Both the position numbers and the translations under genes were made by a program. Under the pieces are notes generated by a model. That model was given only the letters and a program-made list of their open reading frames with translations. It ran no database searches and was not told the DNA's origin. Positions 49,573 to 50,422 of a stretch of DNA of 50,422 nt are shown here, piece after piece. Source of the stretch: a virus. The first letter of the stretch is position 1. Each line of letters starts with the position of its first letter. The DNA is taken from IMG/VR virus record IMGVR_UViG_3300021437_000027, positions 1 to 50,422 of that record; one strand, written 5' to 3'.

Positions 49573-49798
49573 GGGGACTACTGGGGATACAGGGGTTACA
49601 GGGGTCCGTTTCCCCGAACCACTAGGCAGAAAACACGGACTTCACATAGCCCCCATCAGTAATAGCATATTGAAAAACTACTCCTGAGCCTGCGTAGTCA
49701 AAAGTGTAAATAGTAGTGGGGGCTATGTGAAGTCCGTGTTTTCGTATGGACGTTCGGGGAAACGGACCCCTGTAACCCCTGTATCCCCAGTAGTCCCC
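49573..49798. repeat. 226-bp inverted repeat with paired G-quadruplex motifs
   Basis: The outer arms (49573-49619 and 49752-49798) are exact 47-base inverted copies. After 9-10 unmatched bases, inner arms (49630-49654 and 49718-49742) are exact 25-base copies, with a 63-base AT-rich loop. Each outer arm contains four GGGG tracts separated by 6, 5 and 5 bases: on the + strand at 49573-49604 and on the - strand at 49767-49798. This is a textbook G-quadruplex motif. The element fills the 307-base gap between two divergent genes and gives both the same leader. An origin, a transcription switch or a small transposed element are possible. Confidence 0.85.
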
Positions 49799-49812
49799 GC
49801 CACAATCACAGT

Positions 49813-50241
49813 GTGGTTGACAAACAGATACTGGCCGATACTCTGCGCGGCAGTATGGGAACCAATACCAATCTCGACGACATTGCCAGCGTGATCGGCT
49901 ACACCCCGACCCGCCAACTTGTCGCGTGGTATGCGGGTCGGAAACTCTACGTGCCCAGCGAGCCCCGGGAGGGTCATCCGCTACAGGTATTGCTCGGTCG
50001 GTCGGCACTGCGCCGCCTCATGCATGAGTGGGCCGGGCAGCACATCCGCATTCCAACGCTGGCCGAGGATCAACGATTGATCCGCGAGCGGGAAATTGCC
50101 GAGGCCCTTGTGGCCGGCGAGCGGGATTCGGTACTCGCCGCGCGGTTCACGGTCACCCCTGAGCGAATCGGGCAAATTCGGCGGGCGCTTACCGCCTCGG
50201 GGCTGCTGGATTGTCAGACCCTCGCCCAAAATGAAAATTGA
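49813..50241 (+). CDS. Mor/C-like transcription activator
   Basis: The 142-aa protein (GTG start) fits the Mor family of Mu Mor and C: a dimerisation half with RQLVAWYAGRKLYVP and HPLQVLLGRSALRRLMHEWAGQHIRIP, then a C-terminal HTH (REREIAEALVAGERDSVLAARFTVT, then RIGQIRRALTASGLL). Mor and C activate middle and late promoters with weak -35 elements. Lying just before the genome end next to the late operon, it is a good candidate for the late activator here. No Shine-Dalgarno is seen; the inverted repeat lies 14 bases upstream. ATG 49855 is an alternative start. Confidence 0.75.
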   Translation: MVDKQILADTLRGSMGTNTNLDDIASVIGYTPTRQLVAWYAGRKLYVPSEPREGHPLQVLLGRSALRRLMHEWAGQHIRIPTLAEDQRLIREREIAEALVAGERDSVLAARFTVTPERIGQIRRALTASGLLDCQTLAQNEN

Positions 50242-50360
50242 ACCGGCGAGGATTTTCAAAATCGGTCGCCCGGCCGCCGCCTGGCCGCCGCCTCTCGGGT
50301 CACCGGCCAGCACCACGAGCTAGGGAGGGCGGGCGGCGCAGGCTGCCGGGGGGTCGGCCC

Positions 50361-50420
50361 CTGCGGGCCCAGCGTCGCCCCTGCGGGCCCAGCGTCGCCC
50401 CTGCGGGCCCAGCGTCGCCC
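50361..50420. repeat. Three tandem 20-bp GC-rich repeats at the window end
   Basis: The unit CTGCGGGCCCAGCGTCGCCC is repeated three times without change and the window stops in the next copy (CT). Each unit has the palindrome GGGCCC. About 120 bases before it have no recognisable gene. If the window ends meet, the repeats lie upstream of terS and could be terminase binding sites (cos/pac-type iterons); a repeat-caused assembly break is the alternative. Confidence 0.8.
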
Positions 50421-50422
50421 CT

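Noticed and set aside
50361-50420. Tandem repeats considered as a CRISPR array
   Set aside because: Units are directly adjacent with no spacers and only 20 bases long.

Overview
The window looks like an essentially complete, roughly 50-kb, GC-rich genome of a tailed temperate phage. It has a long non-contractile tail (siphovirus type), and its head genes resemble those of lambda: a GpA-type terminase, gpW-like, gpB-type portal, ClpP-like protease, gpD-like decoration, capsid protein E, and gpZ- and gpU-like proteins. The GC content, AAGGAG-type ribosome binding sites, lambda-like head proteins and a LydA-type holin suggest a Gram-negative proteobacterial host; the exact host is inference. No rRNA, tRNA or CRISPR was seen.

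Layout. (1) 1-26.4 kb, + strand: a signal-peptide/Tim44-like membrane protein, terminase small and large subunits, head genes, connector and completion genes, tail tube, a 1528-aa tape measure, tail-tip genes and a holin. TerL carries a 339-aa class 3-type intein between the K and T of its Walker A motif. (2) 26.3-39.5 kb, mostly - strand: early/replication operon read from right to left. It holds a Pro/Ala-rich protein, a DUF2800-type nuclease-like protein, MazG-like pyrophosphohydrolase, an ssDNA-binding-like protein, small zinc-ribbon and cupin-like genes, Xis, Int, a run of small accessory genes and a family A DNA polymerase. One lipoprotein gene is inserted in the opposite direction. (3) 39.6-46.9 kb, + strand: SF2 helicase, DNA methyltransferase, VRR-NUC nuclease, PP-loop/PAPS-reductase-like protein, an internally deleted cytosine-5 methyltransferase, a short TetR-like regulator and a primase-polymerase/helicase. 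(4) 46.9-49.5 kb, - strand: small hypothetical genes, several under 60 aa. (5) 49.5-50.4 kb: a 226-bp inverted repeat whose arms each carry a four-tract G-quadruplex motif, then a Mor/C-like activator gene and three tandem 20-bp repeats at the very end.

Regulation is the most interesting theme. Six palindromes of the form ATTGAC-N6-GTCAAT, some diverged, plus one variant with a 7-base spacer, lie upstream of the early transcription units. In each, the palindrome supplies the -35 hexamer (TTGACn) of a promoter with a 17-18 base spacer and a -10-like hexamer. A further palindrome abuts the first start codon. The only obvious HTH regulator beside one of these sites is the 104-aa TetR-like protein; no CI/Cro-type repressor was recognised. 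The structural genes lack these sites. Three of their transcription blocks are instead preceded by a different conserved element, GAAATWRSSCGGCCGACA, a candidate target of the Mor-like activator. Together this suggests a two-tier circuit: TetR-like repressor on early promoters and Mor-like activator on late promoters. This is inferred from sequence patterns only.
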